Assembly: GCA_027186245.1 (NCBI GenBank)
Contig: CP114482.1
Location: 25,873,209 to 25,937,208 of the forward strand
Length of the DNA stretch: 64,000 bases
Direction of reading: 5' to 3'
From: Coriaria nepalensis
Lineage: Eukaryota > Streptophyta > Magnoliopsida > Cucurbitales > Coriariaceae
The notes beneath the pieces were generated by a model, which worked only from the letters and a program-made list of their open reading frames with translations, had not been told where the DNA came from and searched no databases. A program made the translations under genes and the position numbers. Positions 24,660 through 38,277 of the stretch are shown piece by piece; positions within the stretch are counted from its first letter, which is position 1; every line of letters begins with the position of its first letter.

Positions 24660-26366
24660 AATGGATAATTTGCTTGATTAGATCGATTGCAATTTATGCA
24701 CAAAAGTATCATTTGAAGAGCGAAAATAGAATTCGTTCGAATTGGTTTCAAATGATTTGATGACTAGCAGAGACTCAATGACATGATTTTAAGGCAAAAA
24801 AGATTCATGATTGCCTTCAATGGTTGAATTGGAAGTTTTGAACGAAAGTCGTGTCTGAAGTGCGAAAAAATATAGTTCTTTCGAATTACTTTTAATTGAT
24901 TTAATGACTAGAGAAGACTCAATGACATGATTTTAAGGCTAAACAAACGCATATTTGCCTTCAATATATCAACTGCAAGTTTTGCACAAAAGTCGTGTTT
25001 TAAATGCGAAAATAGAATTCGTTTGAATTGATTTCGTATGATTTATTGACTAAAAGTAACTCAATGACATGAGTTTAATGCTATACAAATGCATAGTTGC
25101 CTTCAAAAGATCAATTGCAAATTATGCACGAAAGTCATGGTTCAAGTGGGAAAATAGATTTCGTTCAAATTTCTTTGAAATGATTTAATTACTGGAAGAG
25201 ACTCAATGACATGATTTCAAGGCTCAACAATGGGTAATTTACTTGAATAGATCAATCGCAAGTTATGCACAAAAGTCCCGTTGAAAGAGCGAAAATAGAA
25301 TTCATTCGAATTGCTCTCAAATGATTTGATTGACTAGAAGAGACTCAATGACATGATTTGAAGGCTAAAAAGATTCATAATTGCCTTCAATGGTTAAATT
25401 GGAAGTTTTGAACGAATGTCGTGTTTGAAGTATGAAAAAATATAATTCTTTCGAATTACTTTTAATGGATTTAATGACTAGAGAAGACTCAGCGACATGA
25501 TTTTAAGGCTAAACAAACGCATAATTGCCTTCAATATATCAACTGCAAGTTTTGCACCAAAGTCGTGTTTGAAATGTAGAAATAGAATCCGTTTGAATTG
25601 ATTTCGTATGATTTATTGACTAAAAGTGACTCAATGACATGATTTTAAGGCTATAGAAATGCATAGTTGCCTTCAAAAGATCTATTTCAAATTATAAACG
25701 AAAGTCGTGGTTCAAGTGCAAAAATAGATTTCGTTCAAATTGCTTTGAAATGTTTAATTACTAGAAGAGACTCAACGACATGATTTCAAGGCTAAACAAT
25801 GGATAATTTGCTTGATTAGATCGATTGCAATTTATGCACAAAAGTCTCGTTTAAAGAGAGAAAATAGAATTCGTTCGAATTGGTTTCAAATGATTTGATG
25901 ACTAGAAGAGACTCAATGACGTGATTTTAAGGCTAAAAAGATGCATAGTTGCCTTCAATGGTTGAATTGGAAGTTCTGAATGAAAGTCATGTTTGAAGTG
26001 CGAAAAAATAGAATTCTTTCTAATTACATTTAATTGATTTAATGACTAGAGAGGACTCAATGACATGATTTTAAGGCTAAACAAACGCATATTTGCCTTC
26101 AATATATCAACTGCAAGTTTTGCACAAAAGTCGTGTTTTAAATGCGAAAATAGAATTCGTTTGAATTGATTTCGTATGATTTATTGACTAAAAGAAACTC
26201 AATGACATGAGTTTAATGCTATACAAATGCATAGTTGCCTTCAAAAGATCAATTGCAAATTATGCACGAAAGTCATGGTTCAAGTGGGAAAATAGATTTC
26301 GTTCAAATTTCTTTGAAATGATTTAATTACTAGAAGAGACTCAATGACATGATTTCAAGGCTAAAC
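24660..26366. repeat. 12-mer HOR copy 1 (1,707 bp)
   Basis: This is the first of two adjacent 12-monomer units. Linked variants recur at an offset of 1,707 bp: AGATTCATGATTGCC (24,801 and 26,508), ACTGGAAGAG (25,191 and 26,898) and TAATTACATTTAATTG (26,021 and 27,728). Limits are set by where the copies stop matching and are approximate. Confidence 0.82.
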
Positions 26367-28073
26367 AATGGATAATTTGCTTGATTAGATCGATTGCAAT
26401 TTATGCACAAAAGTATCGTTTGAAGAGCGAAAATAGAATTCGTTCGAATTGGTTTCAAATGATTTGATGACTAGAATAGACTCAATGACATGATTTTAAG
26501 GCAAAAAAGATTCATGATTGCCTTCAATGGTTGAATTGGAAGTTTTGAACGAAAGTCGTGTCTGAAGTGCGAAAAAATATAATTCTTTCGAATTACTTTT
26601 AATTGATTTAATGACTAGAGAAGACTCAATGACATGATTTTAAGGCTAAACAAACGCATATTTGCCTTCAATATATCAACTGCAAGTTTTGCACAAAAGT
26701 CGTGTTTTAAATGCGAAAATAGAATTCGTTTGAATTGATTTCGTATGATTTATTGACTAAAAGTAACTCAATGACATGAGTTTAATGCTATACAAATGCA
26801 TAGTTGCCTTCAAAAGATCAATTGCAAATTATGCACGAAAGTCATGGTTCAAGTGGGAAAATAGATTTCGTTCAAATTTCTTTGAAATGATTTAATTACT
26901 GGAAGAGACTCAATGACATGATTTCAAGGCTCAACAATGGGTAATTTACTTGAATAGATCAATCACAAGTTATGCACAAAAGTCCCGTTGAAAGAGCGAA
27001 AATAGAATTCATTCGAATTGCTCTCAAATGATTTGATTGACTAGAAGAGACTCAATGACATGATTTGAAGGCTAAAAAGATTCATAATTGCCTTCAATGG
27101 TTAAATTGGAAGTTTTGAACGAATGTCGTGTTTGAAGTGTGAAAAGATATAATTCTTTCGAATTACTTTTAATGGATTTAATGACTAGAGAAGACTCAAC
27201 GACATGATTTTAAAGCTAAACAAACGCATAATTGCCTTCAATATATCAACTGCAAGTTTTGCCCCAAAGTCGTGTTTGAAATGTAGAAATAGAATCCGTT
27301 TGAATTGATTTCGTATGATTTATTGACTAAAAGTGACTCAATAACATGATTTTAAGGCTATACAAATGCATAGTTGCCTTCAAAAGATCTATTGCAAATT
27401 ATAAACGAAAGTCGTGGTTCAAGTGCAAAAATAGATTTCGTTCAAATTGCTTTGAAATGTTTAATTACTAGAAGAGACTCAATGACATGATTTCAAGGCT
27501 AAACAATGGATAATTTGCTTGATTAGATCGATTGCAATTTATGCACAAAAGTCTCGTTTAAAGAGAGAAAATAGAATTCGTTCGAATTGGTTTCAAATGA
27601 TTTGATGACTAGAAGAGACTCAATGACGTGATTTTAAAGCTAAAAAGATGCATAGTTGCCTTCAATGGTTGAATTGGAAGTTCTGAATGAAAGTCATGTT
27701 TGAAGTGCGAAAAAATAGAATTCTTTCTAATTACATTTAATTGATTTAATGACTAGAGAGGACTCAATGACATGATTTTAAGGCTAAACAAACGCATATT
27801 TGCCTTCAATATATCAACTGCAAGTTTTGCACAAAAGTCGTGTTTTAAATGCGAAAATAGAATTCGTTTGAATTGATTTCGTATGATTTATTGACTAAAA
27901 GTAACTCAATGACATGAGTTTAATGCTATACAAATGCATAGTTGCCTTCAAAAGATCAATTGCAAATTATGCACGAAAGTCATGGTTCAAGTGGGAAAAT
28001 AGATTTCGTTCAAATTTCTTTGAAATGATTTAATTACTAGAAGAGACTCAATGACATGATTTCAAGGCTTAAC
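26367..28073. repeat. 12-mer HOR copy 2 (1,707 bp)
   Basis: This copy begins where a B2 monomer is followed directly by a C2-type monomer at about 26,365, whereas B2 is normally followed by C1. That order break fits loss of one tetramer (C1-D1-A1-B1) from a 16-mer. Small differences from copy 1 include AAAAGTATCG instead of AAAAGTATCA and CTAGAATAGAC instead of CTAGCAGAGAC. Confidence 0.82.
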
Positions 28074-28130
28074 AATGGGTAATTTACTTGAATAGATCAA
28101 TCGCAAAGTATGCACAAAAGTCCCGTTTAA

Positions 28131-30406
28131 AGAGCGAAAATAGAATTCATTCGAATTGCTCTCAAATGATTTGATTGACTAGAAGAGACTCAATGACATG
28201 ATTTGAAGGCTAAAAAGATTCATAATTGCCTTCAATGGTTAAATTGGAAGTTTTGAACGAAAGTCGTGTTTGAAGTGTGAAAAAATATAATTCTTTCGAA
28301 TTACTTTTAATGGATTTAATGACTAGAGAAGACTCAACGACATGATTTTAAGACTAAACAAACGCATAATTGCCTTCAATATATCAACTGCAAGTTTTGC
28401 ACCAAAGTCGTGTTTGAAATGCAAAAATAGAATCCGTTTGAATTGATTTCGTATGATTTATTGACTAAAAGTGACTCAATGACATGATTTTAAGGCTATA
28501 CAAATGCATAGTTGCCTTCAAAAGATCTATTGCAAATTATAAATGAAAGTCGTGGTTCAAGTGCAAAAATAGATTTCGTTCAAATTGCTTTGAAATGTTT
28601 AATTACTAGAAGAGACTCAATGACATGATTTCAAGGCTAAACAATGGATAATTTGCTTGATTAGATCGATTGCAATTTATGCACAAAAGTATCGTTTGAA
28701 GAGCGAAAATAGAATTCGTTCGAATTGGTTTGAAATGATTTGATGACTAGAAGAGACTCAATGACATGATTTTAAGGTAAAAAAGATTCATAATTGCCTT
28801 CAATGGTTGAATTGGAAGTTTTGAACGAAAGTCGTGTCTGAAGTGCGAAAAAATAGAATTCTTTCTAATTACTTTTAATTGATTTAATGACTAGAGAAGA
28901 CTCAATGACATGATTTTAAGGCTAAACAAACGCATATTTGCCTTCAATATATCAACTGCAAGTTTTGCACAAAAGTCGTGTTTTAAATGCGAAAATAGAA
29001 TTCGTTTGAATTGATTTCGTATGATTTATTGACTAAAAGTAACTCAGTGACATGAGTTTAATGCTATACAAATGCATAGTTGCCTTCAAAAGATCAATTG
29101 CAAATTATGGACGAAAGTCGTGGTTCAAGTGGGAAAATAGATTTCGTTCAAATTTCTTTGAAATGATTTAATTACTAGAAGAGACTCAATGACAAGATTT
29201 CAAGGCTCAACAATGGGTAATTTACTTGAATAGATCAATCGCAAGTTATGCACAAAAGTCCCGTTTAAAGAGCGAAAATAGAATTCATTCGAATTGCTCT
29301 CAAATGATTTGATTGACTAGAAGAGACTCAATGACATGATTTGAAGGCTAAAAAGATTCATAATTGCCTTCAATGGTTAAATTGGAAGTTTTGAACGAAA
29401 GTCGTGTTTGAAGTGTGAAAAAATATAATTCTTTCGAATTACTTTTAATGGATTTAATGACTAGAGAAGACTCAACGACATGATTTTAAGGCTAAACAAA
29501 CGCATAATTGCCTTCAATATATCAACTGCAAGTTTTGCACCAAAGTCGTGTTTGAAATGCAGAAATAGAATCCGTTTGAATTGATTTCGTATGATTTATT
29601 GACTAAAAGTGACTCAATGACATGATTTTAAGGCTATACAAATGCATAGTTGCCTTCAAAAGATCTATTGCAAATTATAAATGAAAGTCGTGGTTCAAGT
29701 GCAAAAATAGATTTCGTTCAAATTGCCTTGAAATGTTTAATTACTAGAAGAGACTCAATGACATGATTTCAAGGCTAAACAAGGGATAATTTGCTTGATT
29801 AGATCGATTGCAATTTATGCACAAAAGTATCGTTTGAAGAGCGAAAATAGAATTCGTTCGAATTGGTTTGAAATGATTTGATGACTAGAAGAGACTCAAT
29901 GACATGATTTTAAGGTAAAAAAGATTCATAATTGCCTTCAATGGTTGAATTGGAAGTTTTGAACGAAAGTCGTGTCTGAAGTGCGAAAAAATAGAATTCT
30001 TTCTAATTACTTTTAGTTGATTTAATGACTAGAGAAGACTCAATGACATGATTTTAAGGCTAAACAAACGCCTATTTGCCTTCAATATATCAACAGCAAG
30101 TTTTGCACAAAAGTCGTGTTTTACTTGCGAAAATAGTATTCGTTTGAATTAATTTCGTATGATTTATTGACTAAAAGTAACTCAATGACATGAGTTTAAG
30201 GCTATACAAATGCATAGTTGCCTTCAAAAGATCAATTGCAAATTATGCACGAAAGTCATGGTTCAAGTGGGAAAATAGATTTCGTTCAAATTTCTTTGAA
30301 ATGATTTAATAACTAGAAGAGACTCAATGACATGATTTCAAGGCTCAACAATGGGTAATTTACTTGAATAGATCAATCGCAAGTTATGCACAAAAGTCCC
30401 GTTTAA
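28131..30406. repeat. 16-mer HOR copy 1 (2,276 bp)
   Basis: This is the first copy of a highly homogeneous 16-monomer unit. Private variants define it: TTTTAAGACTAAAC (AGAC at 28,351), ACTCAGTGACATGAG (about 29,045), GACAAGATTTCAAGG (29,191), AACAAGGGATAATTTGC (29,781) and CGCCTATTTGCC (30,071). All recur in copies 2 and 3. Every stretch I compared between copies 1 and 2 matched. Confidence 0.92.
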
Positions 30407-32678
30407 AGGGCGAAAATAGAATTCATTCGAATTGCTCTCAAATGATTTGATTGACTAGAAGAGACTCAATGACATGATTTGAAGGCTAAAAAGATTCATA
30501 ATTGCCTTCAATGGTTAAATTGGAAGTTTTGAACGAAAGTCGTGTTTGAAGTGTGAAAAAATATAATTCTTTCGAATTACTTTTAATGGATTTAATGACT
30601 AGAGAAGACTCAACGACATGATTTTAAGACTAAACAAACGCATAATTGCCTTCAATATATCAACTGCAAGTTTTGCACCAAAGTCGTGTTTGAAATGCAA
30701 AAATAGAATCCGTTTGAATTGATTTCGTATGATTTATTGACTAAAAGTGACTCAATGACATGATTTTAAGGCTATACAAATGCATAGTTGCCTTCAAAAG
30801 ATCTATTGCAAATTATAAATGAAAGTCGTGGTTCAAGTGCAAAAATAGATTTCGTTCAAATTGCTTTGAAATGTTTAATTACTAGAAGAGACTCAATGAC
30901 ATGATTTCAAGGCTAAACAATGGATAATTTGCTTGATTAGATCGATTGCAATTTATGCACAAAAGTATCGTTTGAAGAGCGAAAATAGAATTCGTTCGAA
31001 TTGGTTTGAAATGATTTGATGACTAGAAGAGACTCAATGACATGATTTTAAGGTAAAAAAGATTCATAATTGCCTTCAATGGTTGAATTGGAAGTTTTGA
31101 ACGAAAGTCGTGTCTGAAGTGCGAAAAAATAGAATTCTTTCTAATTACTTTTAATTGATTTAATGACTAGAGAAGACTCAATGACATGATTTTAAGGCTA
31201 AACAAACGCATATTTGCCTTCAATATATCAACTGCAAGTTTTGCACAAAAGTCGTGTTTTAAATGCGAAAATAGAATTCGTTTGAATTGATTTCGTATGA
31301 TTTATTGACTAAAAGTAACTCAGTGACATGAGTTTAATGCTATACAAATGCATAGTTGCCTTCAAAAGATCAATTGCAAATTATGGACGAAAGTCGTGGT
31401 TCAAGTGGGAAAATAGATTTCGTTCAAATTTCTTTGAAATGATTTAATTACTAGAAGAGACTCAATGACAAGATTTCAAGGCTCAACAATGGGTAATTTA
31501 CTTGAATAGATCAATCGCAAGTTATGCACAAAAGTCCCGTTTAAAGAGCGAAAATAGAATTCATTCGAATTGCTCTCAAATGATTTGATTGACTAGAAGA
31601 GACTCAATGACATGATTTGAAGGCTAAAAAGATTCATAATTGCCTTCAATGGTTAAATTGGAAGTTTTGAACGAAAGTCGTGTTTGAAGTGTGAAAAAAT
31701 ATAATTCTTTCGAATTACTTTTAATGGATTTAATGACTAGAGAAGACTCAACGACATGATTTTAAGGCTAAACAAACGCATAATTGCCTTCAATATATCA
31801 ACTGCAAGTTTTGCACCAAAGTCGTGTTTGAAATGCAGAAATAGAATCCGTTTGAATTGATTTCGTATGATTTATTGACTAAAAGTGACTCAATGACATG
31901 ATTTTAAGGCTATACAAATGCATAGTTGCCTTCAAAAGATCTATTGCAAATTATAAATGAAAGTCGTGGTTCAAGTGCATAGATTTCGTTCAAATTGCCT
32001 TGAAATGTTTAATTACTAGAAGAGACTCAATGACATGATTTCAAGGCTAAACAAGGGATAATTTGCTTGATTAGATCGATTGCAATTTATGCACAAAAGT
32101 ATCGTTTGAAGAGCGAAAATAGAATTCGTTCGAATTGGTTTGAAATGATTTGATGACTAGAAGAGACTCAATGACATGATTTTAAGGTAAAAAAGATTCA
32201 TAATTGCCTTCAATGGTTGAATTGGAAGTTTTGAACGAAAGTCGTGTCTGAAGTGCGAAAAAATAGAATTCTTTCTAATTACTTTTAGTTGATTTAATGA
32301 CTAGAGAAGACTCAATGACATGATTTTAAGGCTAAACAAACGCCTATTTGCCTTCAATATATCAACAGCAAGTTTTGCACAAAAGTCGTGTTTTACTTGC
32401 GAAAATAGTATTCGTTTGAATTAATTTCGTATGATTTATTGACTAAAAGTAACTCAATGACATGAGTTTAAGGCTATACAAATGCATAGTTGCCTTCAAA
32501 AGATCAATTGCAAATTATGCACGAAAGTCATGGTTCAAGTGGGAAAATAGATTTCGTTCAAATTTCTTTGAAATGATTTAATAACTAGAAGAGACTCAAT
32601 GACATGATTTCAAGGCTCAACAATGGGTAATTTACTTGAATAGATCAATCGCAAGTTATGCACAAAAGTCCCGTTTAA
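30407..32678. repeat. 16-mer HOR copy 2 (2,272 bp)
   Basis: This copy carries the same markers (AGAC 30,627; GACAAG 31,467; AAGGGATAA 32,053; CCTATTTG 32,343). It is 4 bp shorter because GTGCAAAAATAGATTT has become GTGCATAGATTT at about 31,979. The preceding C monomer reads AAAGGGCG where copy 1's upstream neighbour reads AAAGAGCG, which fixes the left limit of identity. Confidence 0.92.
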
Positions 32679-34954
32679 AGGGCGAAAATAGAATTCATTC
32701 GAATTGCTCTCAAATGATTTGATTGACTAGAAGAGACTCAATGACATGATTTGAAGGCTAAAAAGATTCATAATTGCCTTCAATGGTTAAATTGGAAGTT
32801 TTGAACGAAAGTCGTGTTTGAAGTGTGAAAAAATATAATTCTTTCGAATTACTTTTAATGGATTTAATGACTAGAGAAGACTCAACGACATGATTTTAAG
32901 ACTAAACAAACGCATAATTGCCTTCAATATATCAACTGCAAGTTTTGCACCAAAGTCGTGTTTGAAATGCAAAAATAGAATCCGTTTGAATTGATTTCGT
33001 ATGATTTATTGACTAAAAGTGACTCAATGACATGATTTTAAGGCTATACAAATGCATAGTTGCCTTCAAAAGATCTATTGCAAATTATAAATGAAAGTCG
33101 TGGTTCAAGTGCAAAAATAGATTTCGTTCAAATTGCTTTGAAATGTTTAATTACTAGAAGAGACTCAATGACATGATTTCAAGGCTAAACAATGGATAAT
33201 TTGCTTGATTAGATCGATTGCAATTTATGCACAAAAGTATCGTTTGAAGAGCGAAAATAGAATTCGTTCGAATTGGTTTGAAATGATTTGATGACTAGAA
33301 GAGACTCAATGACATGATTTTAAGGTAAAAAAGATTCATAATTGCCTTCAATGGTTGAATTGGAAGTTTTGAACGAAAGTCGTGTCTGAAGTGCGAAAAA
33401 ATAGAATTCTTTCTAATTACTTTTAATTGATTTAATGACTAGAGAAGACTCAATGACATGATTTTAAGGCTAAACAAACGCATATTTGCCTTCAATATAT
33501 CAACTGCAAGTTTTGCACAAAAGTCGTGTTTTAAATGCGAAAATAGAATTCGTTTGAATTGATTTCGTATGATTTATTGACTAAAAGTAACTCAGTGACA
33601 TGAGTTTAATGCTATACAAATGCATAGTTGCCTTCAAAAGATCAATTGCAAATTATGGACGAAAGTCGTGGTTCAAGTGGGAAAATAGATTTCGTTCAAA
33701 TTTCTTTGAAATGATTTAATTACTAGAAGAGACTCAATGACAAGATTTCAAGGCTCAACAATGGGTAATTTACTTGAATAGATCAATCGCAAGTTATGCA
33801 CAAAAGTCCCGTTTAAAGAGCGAAAATAGAATTCATTCGAATTGCTCTCAAATGATTTGATTGACTAGAAGAGACTCAATGACATGATTTGAAGGCTAAA
33901 AAGATTCATAATTGCCTTCAATGGTTAAATTGGAAGTTTTGAACGAAAGTCGTGTTTGAAGTGTGAAAAAATATAATTCTTTCGAATTACTTTTAATGGA
34001 TTTAATGACTAGAGAAGACTCAACGACATGATTTTAAGGCTAAACAAACGCATAATTGCCTTCAATATATCAACTGCAAGTTTTGCACCAAAGTCGTGTT
34101 TGAAATGCAGAAATAGAATCCGTTTGAATTGATTTCGTATGATTTATTGACTAAAAGTGACTCAATGACATGATTTTAAGGCTATACAAATGCATAGTTG
34201 CCTTCAAAAGATCTATTGCAAATTATAAATGAAAGTCGTGGTTCAAGTGCAAAAATAGATTTCGTTCAAATTGCCTTGAAATGTTTAATTACTAGAAGAG
34301 ACTCAATGACATGATTTCAAGGCTAAACAAGGGATAATTTGCTTGATTAGATCGATTGCAATTTATGCACAAAAGTATCGTTTGAAGAGCGAAAATAGAA
34401 TTCGTTCGAATTGGTTTGAAATGATTTGATGACTAGAAGAGACTCAATGACATGATTTTAAGGTAAAAAAGATTCATAATTGCCTTCAATGGTTGAATTG
34501 GAAGTTTTGAACGAAAGTCGTGTCTGAAGTGCGAAAAAATAGAATTCTTTCTAATTACTTTTAGTTGATTTAATGACTAGAGAAGACTCAATGACATGAT
34601 TTTAAGGCTAAACAAACGCCTATTTGCCTTCAATATATCAACAGCAAGTTTTGCACAAAAGTCGTGTTTTACTTGCGAAAATAGTATTCGTTTGAATTAA
34701 TTTCGTATGATTTATTGACTAAAAGTAACTCAATGACATGAGTTTAAGGCTATACAAATGCATAGTTGCCTTCAAAAGATCAATTGCAAATTATGCACGA
34801 AAGTCATGGTTCAAGTGGGAAAATAGATTTCGTTCAAATTTCTTTGAAATGATTTAATAACTAGAAGAGACTCAATGACATGATTTCAAGGCTCAACAAT
34901 GGGTAATTTACTTGAATAGATCAATCGCAAGTTATGCACAAAAGTCCCGTTTAA
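32679..34954. repeat. 16-mer HOR copy 3 (2,276 bp)
   Basis: This is the third copy, with the markers at 32,899 (AGAC), 33,739 (GACAAG), 34,329 (AAGGGATAA) and 34,619 (CCTATTTG). It has the full-length AAAAATAG run that copy 2 lost. Confidence 0.92.
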
Positions 34955-35170
34955 AGGGCGAAAATAGAATTCATTCGAATTGCTCTCAAATGATTTGATT
35001 GACTAGAAGAGACTCAATGACATGATTTGAAGGCTAAAAAGATTCATAATTGCCTTCAATGGTTAAATTGGAAGTTTTGAACGAAAGTCGTGTTTGAAGT
35101 GTGAAAAAATATAATTCTTTCGAATTACTTTTAATGGATTTAATGACTAGAGAAGACTCAACGACATGAT
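34955..35170. repeat. 16-mer HOR partial fourth copy
   Basis: The sequence continues as the start of another 16-mer through the end of a D1 monomer. It then departs from it at about 35,172, where AAGGCTAAGCAAACGC replaces AAGACTAAACAAACGC. This marks the right edge of the homogenised block. Confidence 0.85.
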
Positions 35171-38100
35171 TTTAAGGCTAAGCAAACGCATAATTGCCTT
35201 CAATATATCAACTGCAAGTTTTGCACCAAAGTCGTGTTTGAAATGCAGAAATAGAATCCGTTTGAATTGATTTCGTATGATTTATTGACTAAAAGTGACT
35301 CAATGACATGATTTAAGGCTATACAAATGCATAGTTGCCTTCAAAAGATCTATTGCAAATAATAAACAAACGTCGTGGTTCAAGTGCAAAAATAGATTTC
35401 GTTCAAATTGCTTTGAAATGTTTAATTACTAGAAGAGACTCAATGACATGATTTCAAGGCTAAACAATGGATAATTTGCTTGATTAGATCGATTGCAATT
35501 TATGCACAAAAGTATCGTTTGAAGAGCGAAAATAGAATTCGTCCGAATTGGTTTCAAATGATTTGATGACTAGAAGAGACTCAATGACATGATTTTAAGG
35601 CAAAAAAGATTCATAATTGCCTTCAATGGTTGAATTGGAAGTTTTGAACGAAAGTCGTGTCTGAAGTGCGAAAAAATATAATTCTTTAGAATTACTTTTA
35701 ATTGATTTAATGACTAGAGAAGACTCAAGACATGATTTTAAAGCTAAACAAACGCAAAATTGCCTTCAATACCTCAATTGCAAGTTTAGCACAAAAGTCG
35801 TGTTTGAAATGCGGAAATAGAATTCGTCTGAATTGATTTCGTATGATTTATTGACTAAAAATGACTCAATGACATGATTTTAAGGCCATACAAATGCGTA
35901 GTTGCCTTCAGAAGATCCATTGCAAATTATGCACCAAAGTCGTGGTTCAAGTGCGAAAATAGATTTCGTTCGAATTGCTTTGAAATGTTTAATTACTAGA
36001 AGAGACTCAGTGACATGATTTCAAGGCTAAACAATGGATAATTTGCTTGATTAGATCGATTGCAAGTTATGCACAAAAGTCTCGTTTGAAGAGCGAAAAT
36101 AGAATTCGTTCGAAATGGTTACAAATGATTTGATGACTAGAAGAAACTCAATGACATGATTTTAAGGCTAAAAAGATGCATAGTTGCCTTCAATAGTTGA
36201 GTTGGAAGTTCTGAACGAAAGTCGTGTTTGAAGTGCAAAAAAATAGAATTCTTTTGAATTACTTTTAATTGATTTAATGACTAGAGATGACTCAATGACA
36301 TGATTTTAAGGCTAAACAAACGCATATTTGCCTTCAATATATCAATTGCAAGTTTTGCACAAAAGTCGTGTTTGAAATGCAGAAATAGAATTCGTTTGAA
36401 TTGATTTCGTATGATTTATAGACGGAAAGTGACTCAATGACATGATTTTAAGGCTATACAAATGCATATTTGCCTTCAAAAGATCAATTGCAAATTATGC
36501 ACGAAAGTCATGGTTCAAGTGCGAAAATAGATTTCGTTTAAATTGCTTTGAAATGATTTAATTACTAGAAGAGACTCAATGACATGATTTCAAGGCTTAA
36601 CAATGGGTAATTTACTTGAATAGATCAATCGCAAAGTATGCACAAAAGTCCCGTTTAAAGAGCGAAAATAGAATTCATTCGAATTGCTCTCAAATGATTT
36701 GATTGACTAGAAGAGACTCAATGACATGATTTGAAGGATAAAAACATTCATAATTGCCTTCAACTTTTGAATTGGAAAATTTGAACAAAAGTCGTGTTTG
36801 AAGTGCGAAAAAATATAATTCTTCCGAATTACTTTTAATGGATTTAATGACTAGAGAATACTCAACGACATAATTTTAAGGCTAAACAAACGCATAATTG
36901 CCTTCAACATATCAACTGCAAGTTTTGCACCAAAATCGTGTTTGAAATGCAGAAATAGAATCCGTTTGAATTGATTTCGTATGATTTATTGACTAAAAGT
37001 GACTCAATGACATGATTTTAAGGCTATACAAATGCATAGTTGCCTTCAAAAGATCTATTGCAAATTATAAACGAAAGTCGTGGTTCAAGTGCAAAAATAG
37101 ATTTTGTTCAAATTGCTTTGAAATGTTTAATTACTAGAAGAGACTCAATGACATGATTTCAAGGCTAAACAATGGATAATTTGCTTGATTAGATCGATTG
37201 CAATTTATGCACAAAAGTCTCGTTTGAAGAGCGAAAATAGAATTCGTTCGAATTGGTTTCAAATGATTTGATGACTAGAAGAGACTCAATGACATGATTT
37301 TAATGCAAAAAAGATTCATAATTGCCTTCAATGGTTGAATTGGAAGTTTTGAACGAAAGTCGTGTCTGAAGTGCGAAAAAATATAATTCTTTCGAATTAC
37401 TTTTAGTTGATTTAATGACTAGAGAAGACTCAAGACATGATATTAAAGCTAAACAAACGCAAAATTGCTTTCAATACATCAATTGCAAGTTTAGCACAAA
37501 AGTCGTGTTTGAAATGCGGAAATAGAATTCGTTTGAATTGATTTCGTATGATTTATTGACTAAAAGTGACTCAATAACATGATTTTAAGGCCACACCAAT
37601 GCGTAGTTGCCTTCAAAAGATCCATTGCAAATTATGCACCAAAGTCATGGTTCAAGTGCAAAAATAGATTTTGTTCAAATTGCTTTGAAATGTTTAATTA
37701 CTAGAAGAGACTCAATGACATGATTTCAAGGCTAAACAATGGATAATTTGCTTGATTAGATCGATTGCAATTTATGCACAAAAGTCTCGTTTGAAGAGCG
37801 AAAATAGAATTCGTTCGAATTGGTTTCAAATGATTTGATGACTAGAAGGGACTCAATGACATGATTTTAATGCAAAAAAGATTCATAATTGCCTTCAATG
37901 GTTGAATTGGAAGTTTTGAACGAAAGTCGTGTCTGAAGTGCGAAAAAATATAATTATTTCGAATTACTTTTAGTTGATTTAATGACTAGAGAAGACTCAA
38001 GACATGATATTAAAGCTAAACAAACGCAAAATTGCTTTCAATACATCAATTGCAAGTTTAGCACAAAAGTCGTGTTTGAAATGCGGAAATAGAATTCGTT

Positions 38101-38277
38101 TGAATTGATTTCGTATGATTTATTGACTAAAAGTGACTCAATGACATGATTTTAAGGCCACACCAATGCGTAGTTGCCTTCAAAAGATCCATTGCAAATT
38201 ATGCACCAAAGTCATGGTTCAAGTGCAAAAATAGATTTTGTTCAAATTGCTTTGAAATGTTTAATTACTAGAAGAGA
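35171..38277. repeat. Older-subfamily satellite block, with a tetramer duplication at its right end
   Basis: From about 35.7 kb the D-A junction reads ACTCAAGACATG (one T lost) and is followed by AAACGCAAAATTGCC and TTTAGCACAAAAG. GGCCATACAAATGCGTAG follows. These match variants at the left edge of the window. At 37,150-38,284 one tetramer is duplicated in tandem (TATTAAAGCT at 37,441 and 38,008, offset 567 bp), including GGCCACACCAATGCGTAG. Confidence 0.82.

Larger units (their letters stand above)
4900..24660. repeat. 8-mer/16-mer satellite family with shuffled tetramers
   Basis: The block consists of A2-B2-C1-D1-A1-B1-C2-D2/D3 octamers, with many places where one tetramer is missing, duplicated or swapped. 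Where two full octamers follow each other, the C2 variant GTTTAAAGAGAGAAAAGAG recurs at 16-monomer distance (about 8,790 and 11,070). A third A variant (ATGCGGAAATAG followed by CAATGACATCATTTTAAGG) is frequent. I see no non-satellite sequence in the block. Limits are approximate. Confidence 0.85.
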
